The translations under genes and the position numbers were made by a program. Below are positions 1 through 6,311 of a stretch of 10,299 bases of DNA, piece by piece; the stretch's first letter is position 1, and each line of letters starts with the position of its first letter. Origin of the DNA: Methylacidiphilum sp. (GTDB taxonomy: Bacteria; Verrucomicrobiota; Verrucomicrobiia; CAIQCK01). The notes beneath the pieces were generated by a model that searched no databases, was not told where the DNA came from, and was given only the letters and a program-made list of their open reading frames with translations. The stretch spans positions 1-10,299 of the forward strand of contig DYDC01000074.1 of the NCBI GenBank assembly GCA_020718125.1. Direction: 5' to 3'.

Positions 1-2
1 GG

Positions 3-440
3 GCTATTCTCGACCGTCCCTTTCGGGACTTGGCGCGTGTGTCAAGTTGCGCCCTGCTGAAGCTCGAGCAGCAACTGAGGCGCGATGAGGAGATGCAGCT
101 TGTCCGCGAAGTGACCGTCACGGCGGTGAAAAATCCGCAAGTGGCGGTAACTGGCGACGAGGCGACGTTGAAGGCGCTCCAGGCCGGTCGCGTGTGGAAG
201 CTGGTCTATGCGGACGGCTTCACAACCGACGGAGGCCAATGCAAGAACTGCCACGCTCTTTTCGCCGACCGGCGCGCAACATGCGGCTACTGCGGCGGCG
301 CTGTGGACGCGGTGGATGACCTGACGGATCGCCTGGTGGAACGCGCCAGTGCCTGCGACGCGAGGGTGAAGGTCGCCCGCGACGCGGCGGCGGAGTTGCT
401 TCGAAAGCACGGCAGCATCGGCGCATTCCTGCGGTTCTGA
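3..440 (+). CDS. C-terminal part of a bacterial eRF1/Pelota-like protein (baeRF family), 5' truncated by window edge
   Basis: The frame is open to the left edge, so the true start lies outside the window. An internal TTG at 30 is probably not the start. The visible 145 residues look like the C-terminal (eRF1 domain 3-like) part of baeRF proteins. There is an alpha/beta segment with a GRVWKLVYADGF stretch, then a four-cysteine zinc ribbon (CKNC at 240-251, CGYC at 282-293), then a Val-Asp-Asp-Leu helix region and the terminal signature GSIGAFLRF. In eRF1/Pelota proteins this domain binds partner factors. Bacterial homologues have been proposed to act in ribosome rescue or peptide release, but I know of no settled function. 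The N-terminal region that would carry any release motif is not visible. The gene converges on aspS, so it belongs to a different transcription unit. Family assignment is from recalled sequence pattern, not a search. Confidence 0.72.
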   Translation, partial: AILDRPFRDLARVSSCALLKLEQQLRRDEEMQLVREVTVTAVKNPQVAVTGDEATLKALQAGRVWKLVYADGFTTDGGQCKNCHALFADRRATCGYCGGAVDAVDDLTDRLVERASACDARVKVARDAAAELLRKHGSIGAFLRF

Positions 441-503
441 CTGGTCTTGCCTCCATAGCTGTGAGCGGCAACTTTCGAGTCGCCGAATCGATGATGCTGA
501 TTT

Positions 504-554
504 GGGCGACAGGAATGTCGCCCCTCCCAGTTATCCGGCAGTCAGAGACTGCCG
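504..554. repeat. Paired perfect hairpins (REP/BIME-like) between convergent genes
   Basis: Two perfect 8-bp stems lie 12 bp apart. The first is GGGCGACA / TGTCGCCC around a GGAA loop (504-523). The second is CGGCAGTC / GACTGCCG around an AGA loop (536-554). They sit between the ends of the baeRF gene and aspS, so they could act as a two-way terminator or RNA-stabilising structure. No T-run follows either stem on either strand, so a classic intrinsic terminator is not supported. The two-hairpin layout resembles REP/BIME elements. I recall similar GACAGGAATGTC-cored hairpins in Verrucomicrobia-type genomes, but this is memory and not a search result. The rest of the 441-629 gap shows no convincing gene. 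Confidence 0.6.
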
Positions 555-629
555 CTGCAGTTCGCGAAGCAACAAGCCGCGAGGCCGAACTCTCAGCCTT
601 CGGGGATTCGACCCTCGACCTTGCTTCGC

Positions 630-2420
630 CTATGCCGGCTTCGCTTCGTCGCCCGCGACGCGGATGTGGAGGTCTTTCAACTGCCGCTGCGTCACGTCGC
701 CCGGCGACTGCGTCATCAGGTCGGAAGCCTTCGCGGTCTTCGGGAAGGCGATGACGTCGCGGATGCTGGGGCTGCCGACGAGGATCGCCATGATGCGGTC
801 GAAGCCGAGCGCGATGCCGCCGTGCGGCGGCGTGCCGAACCGGAACGCCTTGATGAAGTAGCCGAAGCGGCTCTCGGCGATCTCGCGCGGGATTTCGCAC
901 ACGTCAAATATCTTCTGCTGAAGGTCGGGCTGATGGATGCGGATGCTGCCGCCGCCGATTTCGGAGCCGTTGAGCACGAGGTCATAGTGTTTGCCGCGCA
1001 CGCGGTGCGTGTCGGTCTCCAGCAAGGGCGCGTCCTCCTCCACTGGCGCGGTGAACGGATGATGACTGCTCATCCACCGGCCCTGCTCCTTGTCGAACGT
1101 GAGCAGCGGGAAATCCACGACCCACAGGAAATCGTAGCGGTCAGCCGGGATGGCCAGCTTGCCGGTCTGCTGCAGATACTGCGCGCAGAGCAGCCGGATG
1201 CGGCCGAGGATTTCGCACGCGTTGCCCCACTGGTCGGCGGCGAACAGGATCAGGTCGCCTTCCTCGATCTTGAGCTTCGCGGTCAGTGCGGCCTTCTCGG
1301 CGTCGTTAAAGAACTTCACGATGGGCGAGTTCCACTTGCCGCCCTCGACCTTGATCCACGCGAGGCCCTTCGCGCCGAAGCTCTTCGCGGCCTCGGTCAA
1401 AGCCTCGATCTGGCCCTGCGTGGCGCAGGCGAAGCCTTTCGCATCGAGCGCCTTCACAACACCGCCCGCCTCGACGGCGCCACGGAAGACCTTGAACTGG
1501 CTCGCGCGGAAGTCCCCGGTGAAATCCACGATCTCCATCGCGAACCGCGTGTCAGGCTTGTCGCTGCCGAAACGGTTCATCGCGTCCTGGAACGTCATGC
1601 GCGGGAACGGCGTCGGGATGTCGCGGCCGAGCGCGGTCTTCCACATGCGCTTCATCAGGCCCTCCATCACCGCGTAGATGTCCTCGCGGTCAATGAAGCT
1701 CATCTCCACGTCAATCTGCGTGAACTCCGGCTGGCGGTCGGCGCGGAGGTCCTCGTCGCGGAAGCAGCGGGCCATCTGGTAATACCGCTCGATGCCGGCG
1801 ACCATCAGCAGTTGCTTGAACTGCTGCGGCGACTGCGGCAGCGCGTAGAACTTGCCGGGATAGAGCCGTGACGGCACCAGATACTCGCGCGCGCCCTCGG
1901 GCGTGCTCTTGAACAGCATCGGCGTCTCGACATCGAGGAAGCCCAGTTCATCGAAGTGGTTCCGCACGACCATCGTGACCTGGTGGCGAAGGCGAAGGTT
2001 GCGGGCCATCGCGGGCCGGCGCAGGTCGAGGTAGCGATACTGGAGCCGCAGGTCTTCGCTGGTCTGCGTGTCATCGCTGATCTCAAACGGCGGCGTCTCG
2101 GCGGGGTTCAGGACCTCGATCTTGTGCGCGATGACCTCGATCTCGCCGGTGGGCAGCTTGGTGTTGATGGTGCCGGCGGGCCGATGGCGGACGCGGCCCT
2201 CGACGAAAACGCAGAACTCCGAGCGCAACGCGTGGGATGCCTCGGCGGCGCCGGGATTGTATTGCGGGTCGAACACGACCTGTGTGAGACCCTCGCGGTC
2301 GCGCAGGTCAATGAACACGATGCCGCCGTGGTCGCGGCGGACGTGAACCCAGCCCGTCAGCGCGACGGCCTTGCCCTCGTCGGTCAATCTCAACTGTCCA
2401 CAATGGTGCGTGCGTTTCAT
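630..2420 (-). CDS. aspS: Aspartyl-tRNA synthetase, bacterial type, probably non-discriminating (Asp/Asn)
   Basis: Class II aminoacyl-tRNA synthetase charging tRNA with aspartate in the cytoplasm; 596 aa, full length for the bacterial type. The N-terminal anticodon-binding OB fold (about 1-105) contains the RRDHGGIVFIDLRDREG block. The catalytic core has the motif 2 region MARCFRDEDLRADRQPEFTQ and a C-terminal motif 3, GFDRIMAILVGSPSIRDVIAFPK-like. A bacterial GAD insert lies between them, following FGSDKPDTRF. His31 and Gly83 match the residues linked to non-discriminating AspRS in Pseudomonas aeruginosa; discriminating E. coli-type enzymes have Leu at the first site. The ATG at 2420 (MKRTHHCG) is chosen because it opens the OB-fold homology; an upstream GTG at 2468 only adds translated repeat sequence. 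There is no clear Shine-Dalgarno. The gene lies 49 bp after hisS, a common pairing, but a terminator-like hairpin separates them. Confidence 0.97.
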   Translation of the reverse strand: MKRTHHCGQLRLTDEGKAVALTGWVHVRRDHGGIVFIDLRDREGLTQVVFDPQYNPGAAEASHALRSEFCVFVEGRVRHRPAGTINTKLPTGEIEVIAHKIEVLNPAETPPFEISDDTQTSEDLRLQYRYLDLRRPAMARNLRLRHQVTMVVRNHFDELGFLDVETPMLFKSTPEGAREYLVPSRLYPGKFYALPQSPQQFKQLLMVAGIERYYQMARCFRDEDLRADRQPEFTQIDVEMSFIDREDIYAVMEGLMKRMWKTALGRDIPTPFPRMTFQDAMNRFGSDKPDTRFAMEIVDFTGDFRASQFKVFRGAVEAGGVVKALDAKGFACATQGQIEALTEAAKSFGAKGLAWIKVEGGKWNSPIVKFFNDAEKAALTAKLKIEEGDLILFAADQWGNACEILGRIRLLCAQYLQQTGKLAIPADRYDFLWVVDFPLLTFDKEQGRWMSSHHPFTAPVEEDAPLLETDTHRVRGKHYDLVLNGSEIGGGSIRIHQPDLQQKIFDVCEIPREIAESRFGYFIKAFRFGTPPHGGIALGFDRIMAILVGSPSIRDVIAFPKTAKASDLMTQSPGDVTQRQLKDLHIRVAGDEAKPA

Positions 2421-2423
2421 GGT

Positions 2424-2441
2424 CGTAATGCGTAATCCGTA
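2424..2441. repeat. CGTAAT(G/C) heptamer repeat immediately upstream of aspS
   Basis: On the plus strand the units are CGTAATG (2424-2430), CGTAATC (2431-2437) and a partial CGTA (2438-2441). On the coding strand they end 3 nt before the aspS ATG, where a ribosome-binding site would normally sit. The unit matches the form CGTRATN, the same as the array before hisS at 3737-3785. Role unknown. Confidence 0.55.
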
Positions 2442-2476
2442 AAAAGCAAACCGCTGACCGGCAGCCACGTCAGCGG
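2440..2476 (-). terminator. Intrinsic terminator-like hairpin between hisS and aspS
   Basis: Read on the minus strand, CCGCTGAC (2476-2469) pairs perfectly with GTCAGCGG (2458-2451) across a 10-nt loop. The T-rich stretch TTTGCTTTTTA (2450-2440) follows. The stem overlaps the hisS stop codon (2470-2472), and the T-run ends about 20 nt before the aspS ATG. The geometry fits a rho-independent terminator after hisS, or a partial terminator that lowers aspS expression relative to hisS. No separate aspS promoter is obvious in the short gap. Confidence 0.6.
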
Positions 2477-3729
2477 ATGGCCAGCCTGGCCTTTAGTTCG
2501 CCGACGGCCACTTTCGTCTCCTCGCGCGTGGCGAGCGACTTGAGCGTCACTTGCTCCTGCGCCCACTCATCGCCGATGACGACAGCGTGGCGCGCGCCGA
2601 AGGCTGAGGCCATTTCGAATTGCTTGCCCATCTTTGCCGGCGTGAGCGCGTAGTCGCACGCGACGCCGGCTTCGCGCAGGTCGTGGATGAGCTTGAGAGC
2701 CTGCGGTCGAAGCTCTTCTTTCGCGATGACAACGTAGGCGTCGAGCCTGCGCTCCACCTTCGGCAGCAAGCCGCGCTGCTTGAGCAGTTCGCCCAGCACC
2801 ACGTCACCCATCCCGAAGCCCAACGCGGGCAAATCCACCCCGCTGACGAGCTTCACGAGTTTGTCATAGCGTCCGCCGCCGGCGATGGCGCGCAGTTCGC
2901 CCTTCACGTCGAAGGCTTCGAAAACGATGCCGGTGTAGTAGGCCAGACCACGGACGATCTTCGGGTCGAACCGGATGAACTGGCCGAGGCCGGCGTGGGC
3001 CATCGCGTCGAGGAACCGCTTCAGCGTCTCCATCGCGGCGGGCGCAGCCGAGGCGAACTCGCCCGTGTCGGCAAACTTCAGGATCGCGGCCACGGTGGCG
3101 CTCGACACGCCGAGGGCTTCGAACTTCTTCTGTGTGACGGCGGCTTCCTCGCGCTCGATCTTGTCCACGATGCCGAAGACGGCGGCGTGCTTGTCCGGCG
3201 TGATGCCGAGCGATTCGAGATAGCCGGCCCAGACGCGGCGGTCGCTGACGCGGACGACGAAGTCCTCGTGCGTGAGGCCGAAGCCGCGCAGCGTGTCCAC
3301 GAGCAGGCAGACCAGCTCGATGTCGGCCTCGACGCCCTTCTCGCCGATGATGTCGGCGTTGAACTGGAAGTGCTCGCGGAGCCGGCCGCGCTGCTGTTTC
3401 TCGTAGCGGAAGAGCTGCGGGATGGCGAACCACTTGATGGGCTTCTTGAAGTCGCGCTCGCGGGCGCCGACCATGCGGGCCAGCGTCGGCGTCAGTTCGG
3501 GCCGCATCGCGACGTGGCGTTCGCCCTTGTCCACGAAGTCGAAAAGCTGGCTGACGATCTCGTCGCCGCTCTTGCGGGTGTAAAGCTCCAGCGGCTCCAG
3601 CGGCGGGCCGTCGTATTCGCGGAAGCCGTAGCGGACGGCGGTCTCGCGCCACTTGCCGAAGATGTGGCCGCGGACGGCGCATTCGTCCGGATAGAAGTCG
3701 CGGAAGCCGGGTAGCGATTGGAGGGACAT
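2470..3729 (-). CDS. hisS: Histidyl-tRNA synthetase
   Basis: Class II synthetase attaching histidine to tRNA-His; 419 aa, normal length. Motif 1 is SLQSLPGFRDFYPDE at the N-terminus. RPELTPTLARM (76-86) and the motif 2 block LFRYEKQQRGRLREHFQFNAD (107-126 region) follow. The histidine-binding motif is VRGLAYYTGIVFE (259-271), with GGGRYDKL at 284-291 and a motif 3-like ALGFGMGD at 302-309. The C-terminal anticodon-binding domain is about 330-419 (AYVVI...VVIGDEW). In the HisA motif most bacterial enzymes have RGLDYYTG; here the fourth residue is Ala263, a variant I recall from plant-organelle and cyanobacterial-type HisRS. The ATG at 3729 is chosen because MSLQSLPGF starts the family homology; extending upstream only translates heptamer repeats. 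No Shine-Dalgarno is visible. It lies 59 bp after the HU gene and probably shares its transcript. Confidence 0.96.
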   Translation of the reverse strand: MSLQSLPGFRDFYPDECAVRGHIFGKWRETAVRYGFREYDGPPLEPLELYTRKSGDEIVSQLFDFVDKGERHVAMRPELTPTLARMVGARERDFKKPIKWFAIPQLFRYEKQQRGRLREHFQFNADIIGEKGVEADIELVCLLVDTLRGFGLTHEDFVVRVSDRRVWAGYLESLGITPDKHAAVFGIVDKIEREEAAVTQKKFEALGVSSATVAAILKFADTGEFASAAPAAMETLKRFLDAMAHAGLGQFIRFDPKIVRGLAYYTGIVFEAFDVKGELRAIAGGGRYDKLVKLVSGVDLPALGFGMGDVVLGELLKQRGLLPKVERRLDAYVVIAKEELRPQALKLIHDLREAGVACDYALTPAKMGKQFEMASAFGARHAVVIGDEWAQEQVTLKSLATREETKVAVGELKARLAIR

Positions 3730-3733
3730 GGCA

Positions 3734-3787
3734 ACTCGTGATTCGTGGAGCGTGACCCGTGATTCGGGCGAATCACGAATCACGAGT
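3734..3787. repeat. Phased 7-bp repeats forming a large inverted repeat in the hisS leader
   Basis: Seven consecutive heptamers occupy 3737-3785 in strict 7-bp phase: CGTGATT, CGTGGAG, CGTGACC, CGTGATT, CGGGCGA, ATCACGA, ATCACGA. The last two are the unit in inverted orientation. As a result 3734-3747 is a perfect 14-bp inverted repeat of 3774-3787. An alternative inner stem pairs 3758-3765 with 3770-3777 around GGGC. The array fills almost the whole gap between the HU stop codon (3789-3791) and the hisS ATG (3727-3729). No T-run follows, so it is not a standard terminator. It resembles the heptameric short tandem repeats described in cyanobacteria. Whether it regulates hisS is unknown. Confidence 0.75.
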
Positions 3788-3788
3788 G

Positions 3789-4139
3789 TCAATCATCCAA
3801 AGCCGGCGGCGGCGCGGCGGGTGGCGGCAGTTGGGCAAGCTGCTCGACGCGCTCGGTCATGATCTTGCCGGGCTTGAACTTGACGCCGACACGCGGCGGG
3901 ATCTGGACGGTCTGGCCGGGGTTGTTGGGGTTGCGGCCGATGCGGGCCTTGCGGTGCTTGACCTCGAAGACGCCGAAGTTGCGCAACTCGACGTTGCGGC
4001 CGTCGGCGACGGCATCCACGATGGCGTCGAGGGTCTTCTGGACGACGACGGCGACATCCTTCAATTGGAGTCCGGTCGCGTCGCTGACGCGCGTGGCGAT
4101 TTCGCGCTTCGTCAGGTTTGGTTTGTCGGTCAAGCTCAT
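3789..4139 (-). CDS. HU/IHF-family nucleoid DNA-binding protein with proline-rich tail
   Basis: Small DNA-bending protein, 116 aa. The HU/IHF fold covers about residues 8-97: an N-terminal helical part (LTKREIATRVSDATGL), the core strand ELRNFGVFEV (51-60), then the beta-arm with RIGRNPNNPG. Pro71 is at the position that intercalates into DNA in HU and IHF. The fold ends at VKFKPGKIM (86-94). A tail of about 19 residues follows, ending PPPAAPPPALDD, which HU proteins of about 90 aa lack. The family dimerises on bent or distorted DNA. HU and IHF subunits cannot be told apart from this sequence. The ATG is preceded by AGG at a suitable distance and overlaps the upstream gene's TGA (ATGA), suggesting translational coupling. 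hisS follows downstream. Confidence 0.93.
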   Translation of the reverse strand: MSLTDKPNLTKREIATRVSDATGLQLKDVAVVVQKTLDAIVDAVADGRNVELRNFGVFEVKHRKARIGRNPNNPGQTVQIPPRVGVKFKPGKIMTERVEQLAQLPPPAAPPPALDD

Positions 4140-4687
4140 GGTTTACCTACGCTTTCCATTTGTGTCGGCCGCGGCCTGCGGCGCTCGATGATGTTGTCGG
4201 AACTGGGCTGGGCGAAATTCCACAACCACAACGTCCCGGCAACCACCGCGCCCAGCAGCAACAGAATGAACAACGGGCTGCCCAGAACGCGGCGGATGTA
4301 ATAGCCAAGTCCGCTCATGGACGCAAGTTGAAGTTTCCGCGCCTTCAGCCCGCCCAGCACGGCCTTCAGGGCGACATAGCTGGCGTTCCAGCCGGCCTCC
4401 AGCGCGCGCGTCTCAGCCTCGGTCATCTGGCCGAGGCGCTGAAGCGAGCTGGCGGCGGCAAGCACCTGCAACGTCTGGTCGCCGGGATCGCGCTCCATCT
4501 CGAGGTCGGCCAGCAACGCCTCATGGTCCTCCGCGAGGCCGCCCTTGAGCGCGAGGAAATCGGCCTCGTCGGTCGGCAACAACGAAGCCCTGGAGAAGCC
4601 TCCGTGCAGGGAGCCGCGGAATCGTTCCCAGCGCTCGACGAACTCGTCGAGGGTTTCAACTTGCCGATCGAGCCGGCGGTCTTGCAT
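4136..4687 (-). CDS. Unrecognised single-pass membrane protein coupled to the HU gene
   Basis: 183 aa; I do not recognise a family. Residues 1-125 are soluble, charged and strongly helical (DEFVERWERFRGSL, EDHEALLADLEMERD, MTEAETRALEAG), with no visible catalytic motif. A hydrophobic segment at about 138-160 (PLFILLLLGAVVAGTLWLW) looks like one transmembrane helix, followed by a short polar tail with an Arg cluster (ERRRPRP). With no signal peptide, this suggests a tail-anchored or C-terminally anchored protein whose bulk is cytoplasmic. Its stop overlaps the HU start by 4 nt, and its ATG lies 44 bp after the protease stop, so it sits inside the same minus-strand cluster. No strong Shine-Dalgarno precedes the ATG. 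Codon use is GC-rich like its neighbours, so it is probably a real native gene. Confidence 0.75.
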   Translation of the reverse strand: MQDRRLDRQVETLDEFVERWERFRGSLHGGFSRASLLPTDEADFLALKGGLAEDHEALLADLEMERDPGDQTLQVLAAASSLQRLGQMTEAETRALEAGWNASYVALKAVLGGLKARKLQLASMSGLGYYIRRVLGSPLFILLLLGAVVAGTLWLWNFAQPSSDNIIERRRPRPTQMESVGKP

Positions 4688-4731
4688 GGCGGCGGGATTT
4701 CAGCCGGCGATGGTCGCGTATCAGGACGCGC

Positions 4732-6051
4732 TCAACGCTGGTCAGCGACCTTGAGGGTCTTCTTGGTCTGGTTGTTGAAAATCTTCAGGCCCTTGAGCAC
4801 GTCCAGCGCGCGGTCGAGCTGCACGTCGCGGATCGGCGCCTCAGCCTTCTCCGGTTCGGCGCCGGGCGGACGGTTGCGCTGGAGCATCAGCTTCAACTCG
4901 TCCTCTTCCGAAATCGGCACGACAATGTCGGGCGTGATGCCCTTCTCGTGGATGACCCGGCGGCTCGGCGTGTAATACTTCGCCGTGGTCAGCCGCACGG
5001 CCGACTTGTCGGGAAGCTCGATGACGCTCTGGACGCTGCCCTTGCCGAAGGTCTGCTCGCCGACGACGAGCGCGCGTTTGAGGTCCTGCAGCGCCCCGGC
5101 GACGATCTCGCTGGCACTGGCGCTGCCGCCGTTGACGAGGATGACCATCGGGTAATCCGGGTGCTTGTCCAGGGCGGCGGCGAAATACTCCTGCCGCTGC
5201 GACTTCTGCCGGCCCTCCGTATAGACGATGAGCCGGCCTTTCTGGAGAAACTTGCTGGACACGTCGCGCGCGCCCACCAGCAGGCCGCCGGGGTTGTTGC
5301 GCAGGTCGAGGATCAACGCCTCCATGCCGTTGCCTTCCATCCGGCGCAGCGCCCGCTCCAGCTCGTCGCTGGTCGGCTCGTTGAACTGCGTGAGGCGGAC
5401 ATAGCCGACCTTGTCGTCAATGAACGGGAAGCTGTTGGCCGATTTCACCGTGCGGCCGTTGATGTCCTTGACGCTCTCCACCGGGATGATCGCGCGGGTG
5501 AGCGTGTAGTCCTTCATCTCGCGCGACTTTGACCGCATGATGGTGATGGTGACCTTCGTGCCCGGCTCGCCGCGCAGCTTGTGGACCGCGTCGGGCAGCG
5601 AAAGTTTCTCAGTGGACTTGCCCTCGATCTTGATGATCTTGTCGCCGGGCATGAGGCCGGCGCGGGAGGCGGGCGTGTCCTCGATGGGGGCGATGACGGT
5701 GAGCACGCCGTCCTTGGCGCCGATCTGGATGCCGAGGCCGCCGAACTGGCCGTCGGTCTCGCTCTTCATCTCCTGGAAACCCTGCGTGTCCATGAACTGG
5801 CTGTGCGGATCGAGCGAGCCGAGCATCCCTTTGAGCGCGCCGTAGGCGAGGTCCTGGTAGGTCAGGTTCTGGCCGTCCACATAGTCCTGGCGGATCAACT
5901 CCATCACATAAGTCACCAGCGCGGCGTGCGCATAGGCGTCGTCCTTGTCGTCACTGGCGGCCATTGATTGCTGGTAGAGGCGGAACCCGATGAACAGGTT
6001 CGCGCTCAACGCCGCCAGCACCAGCCCAACCATCATCCGTTTCTTGAACAT
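4732..6051 (-). CDS. S41-family C-terminal processing protease (CtpA/Prc-like)
   Basis: Serine endopeptidase that trims or degrades proteins outside the cytoplasmic membrane; 439 aa. A membrane anchor or uncleaved signal lies at about 6-26 (MMVGLVLAALSANLFIGFRLY). An N-terminal helical region ends in the LGSLDPHSQFMD motif (78-88). The PDZ domain is about 103-175 (FGGLGIQIGAKDG..., ASRAGLMPGDKI). The protease core contains LILDLRNNPGG (246-256), then NGGSASASEIVAG with nucleophile Ser312 and GEQTFGKG with general base Lys337. The 25-residue spacing matches characterised family members. The end (about 395-439) is charged and probably flexible. The ATG at 6051 is chosen because GGAGA lies 6 nt upstream, the clearest Shine-Dalgarno in the window; a longer reading from 6102 lacks support. 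It is the first gene of the minus-strand cluster. Confidence 0.95.
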   Translation of the reverse strand: MFKKRMMVGLVLAALSANLFIGFRLYQQSMAASDDKDDAYAHAALVTYVMELIRQDYVDGQNLTYQDLAYGALKGMLGSLDPHSQFMDTQGFQEMKSETDGQFGGLGIQIGAKDGVLTVIAPIEDTPASRAGLMPGDKIIKIEGKSTEKLSLPDAVHKLRGEPGTKVTITIMRSKSREMKDYTLTRAIIPVESVKDINGRTVKSANSFPFIDDKVGYVRLTQFNEPTSDELERALRRMEGNGMEALILDLRNNPGGLLVGARDVSSKFLQKGRLIVYTEGRQKSQRQEYFAAALDKHPDYPMVILVNGGSASASEIVAGALQDLKRALVVGEQTFGKGSVQSVIELPDKSAVRLTTAKYYTPSRRVIHEKGITPDIVVPISEEDELKLMLQRNRPPGAEPEKAEAPIRDVQLDRALDVLKGLKIFNNQTKKTLKVADQR

Positions 6052-6110
6052 ACGTCGTCTCCGATAAATCAGCCGGCAGACGCCGCACAGCGCCGCCATC
6101 AAGACCGCGG

Positions 6111-6139
6111 AAGTTATCGCGCCATGCCGGTCGAATCAA
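6111..6139 (-). promoter_or_regulatory. Candidate sigma70-type promoter for the protease cluster
   Basis: On the minus strand TTGATT (6139-6134) and TAACTT (6116-6111) are separated by 17 bp, resembling -35 and -10 boxes at 4/6 and 3/6 matches. Transcription would begin about 50 nt before the protease ATG. This is the best candidate found by eye in the 260-bp gap at 6052-6311. I see no gene or strong hairpin in the rest of that gap. Confidence 0.3.
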
Positions 6140-6311
6140 GATGTTTGCCGGAACAGTCCGCCCGAACCACGGTTGACGCCACGCCGCTGTCAGGGAAGAA
6201 ATTTTTGCCGCGCGCGGGGGCGGCGGCTAAATCGCGGCGGTCACGGGGTTCCTGACGTCATCGCGACGGTTCGAGTCAGAGGGGACGAACCAAGCACACG
6301 TTCCCGGCGCA

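Noticed and set aside
621..1871. A 416-aa plus-strand reading frame
   Set aside because: It lies wholly antisense to aspS, has an Arg/Ala/Leu-rich shadow composition and no recognisable domain; high GC leaves long mirrored frames open.
2620..3714. A 364-aa plus-strand reading frame
   Set aside because: Antisense shadow of hisS, dominated by Ala, Val, Asp and Glu as expected for the complement of GC-rich codons; no motif.
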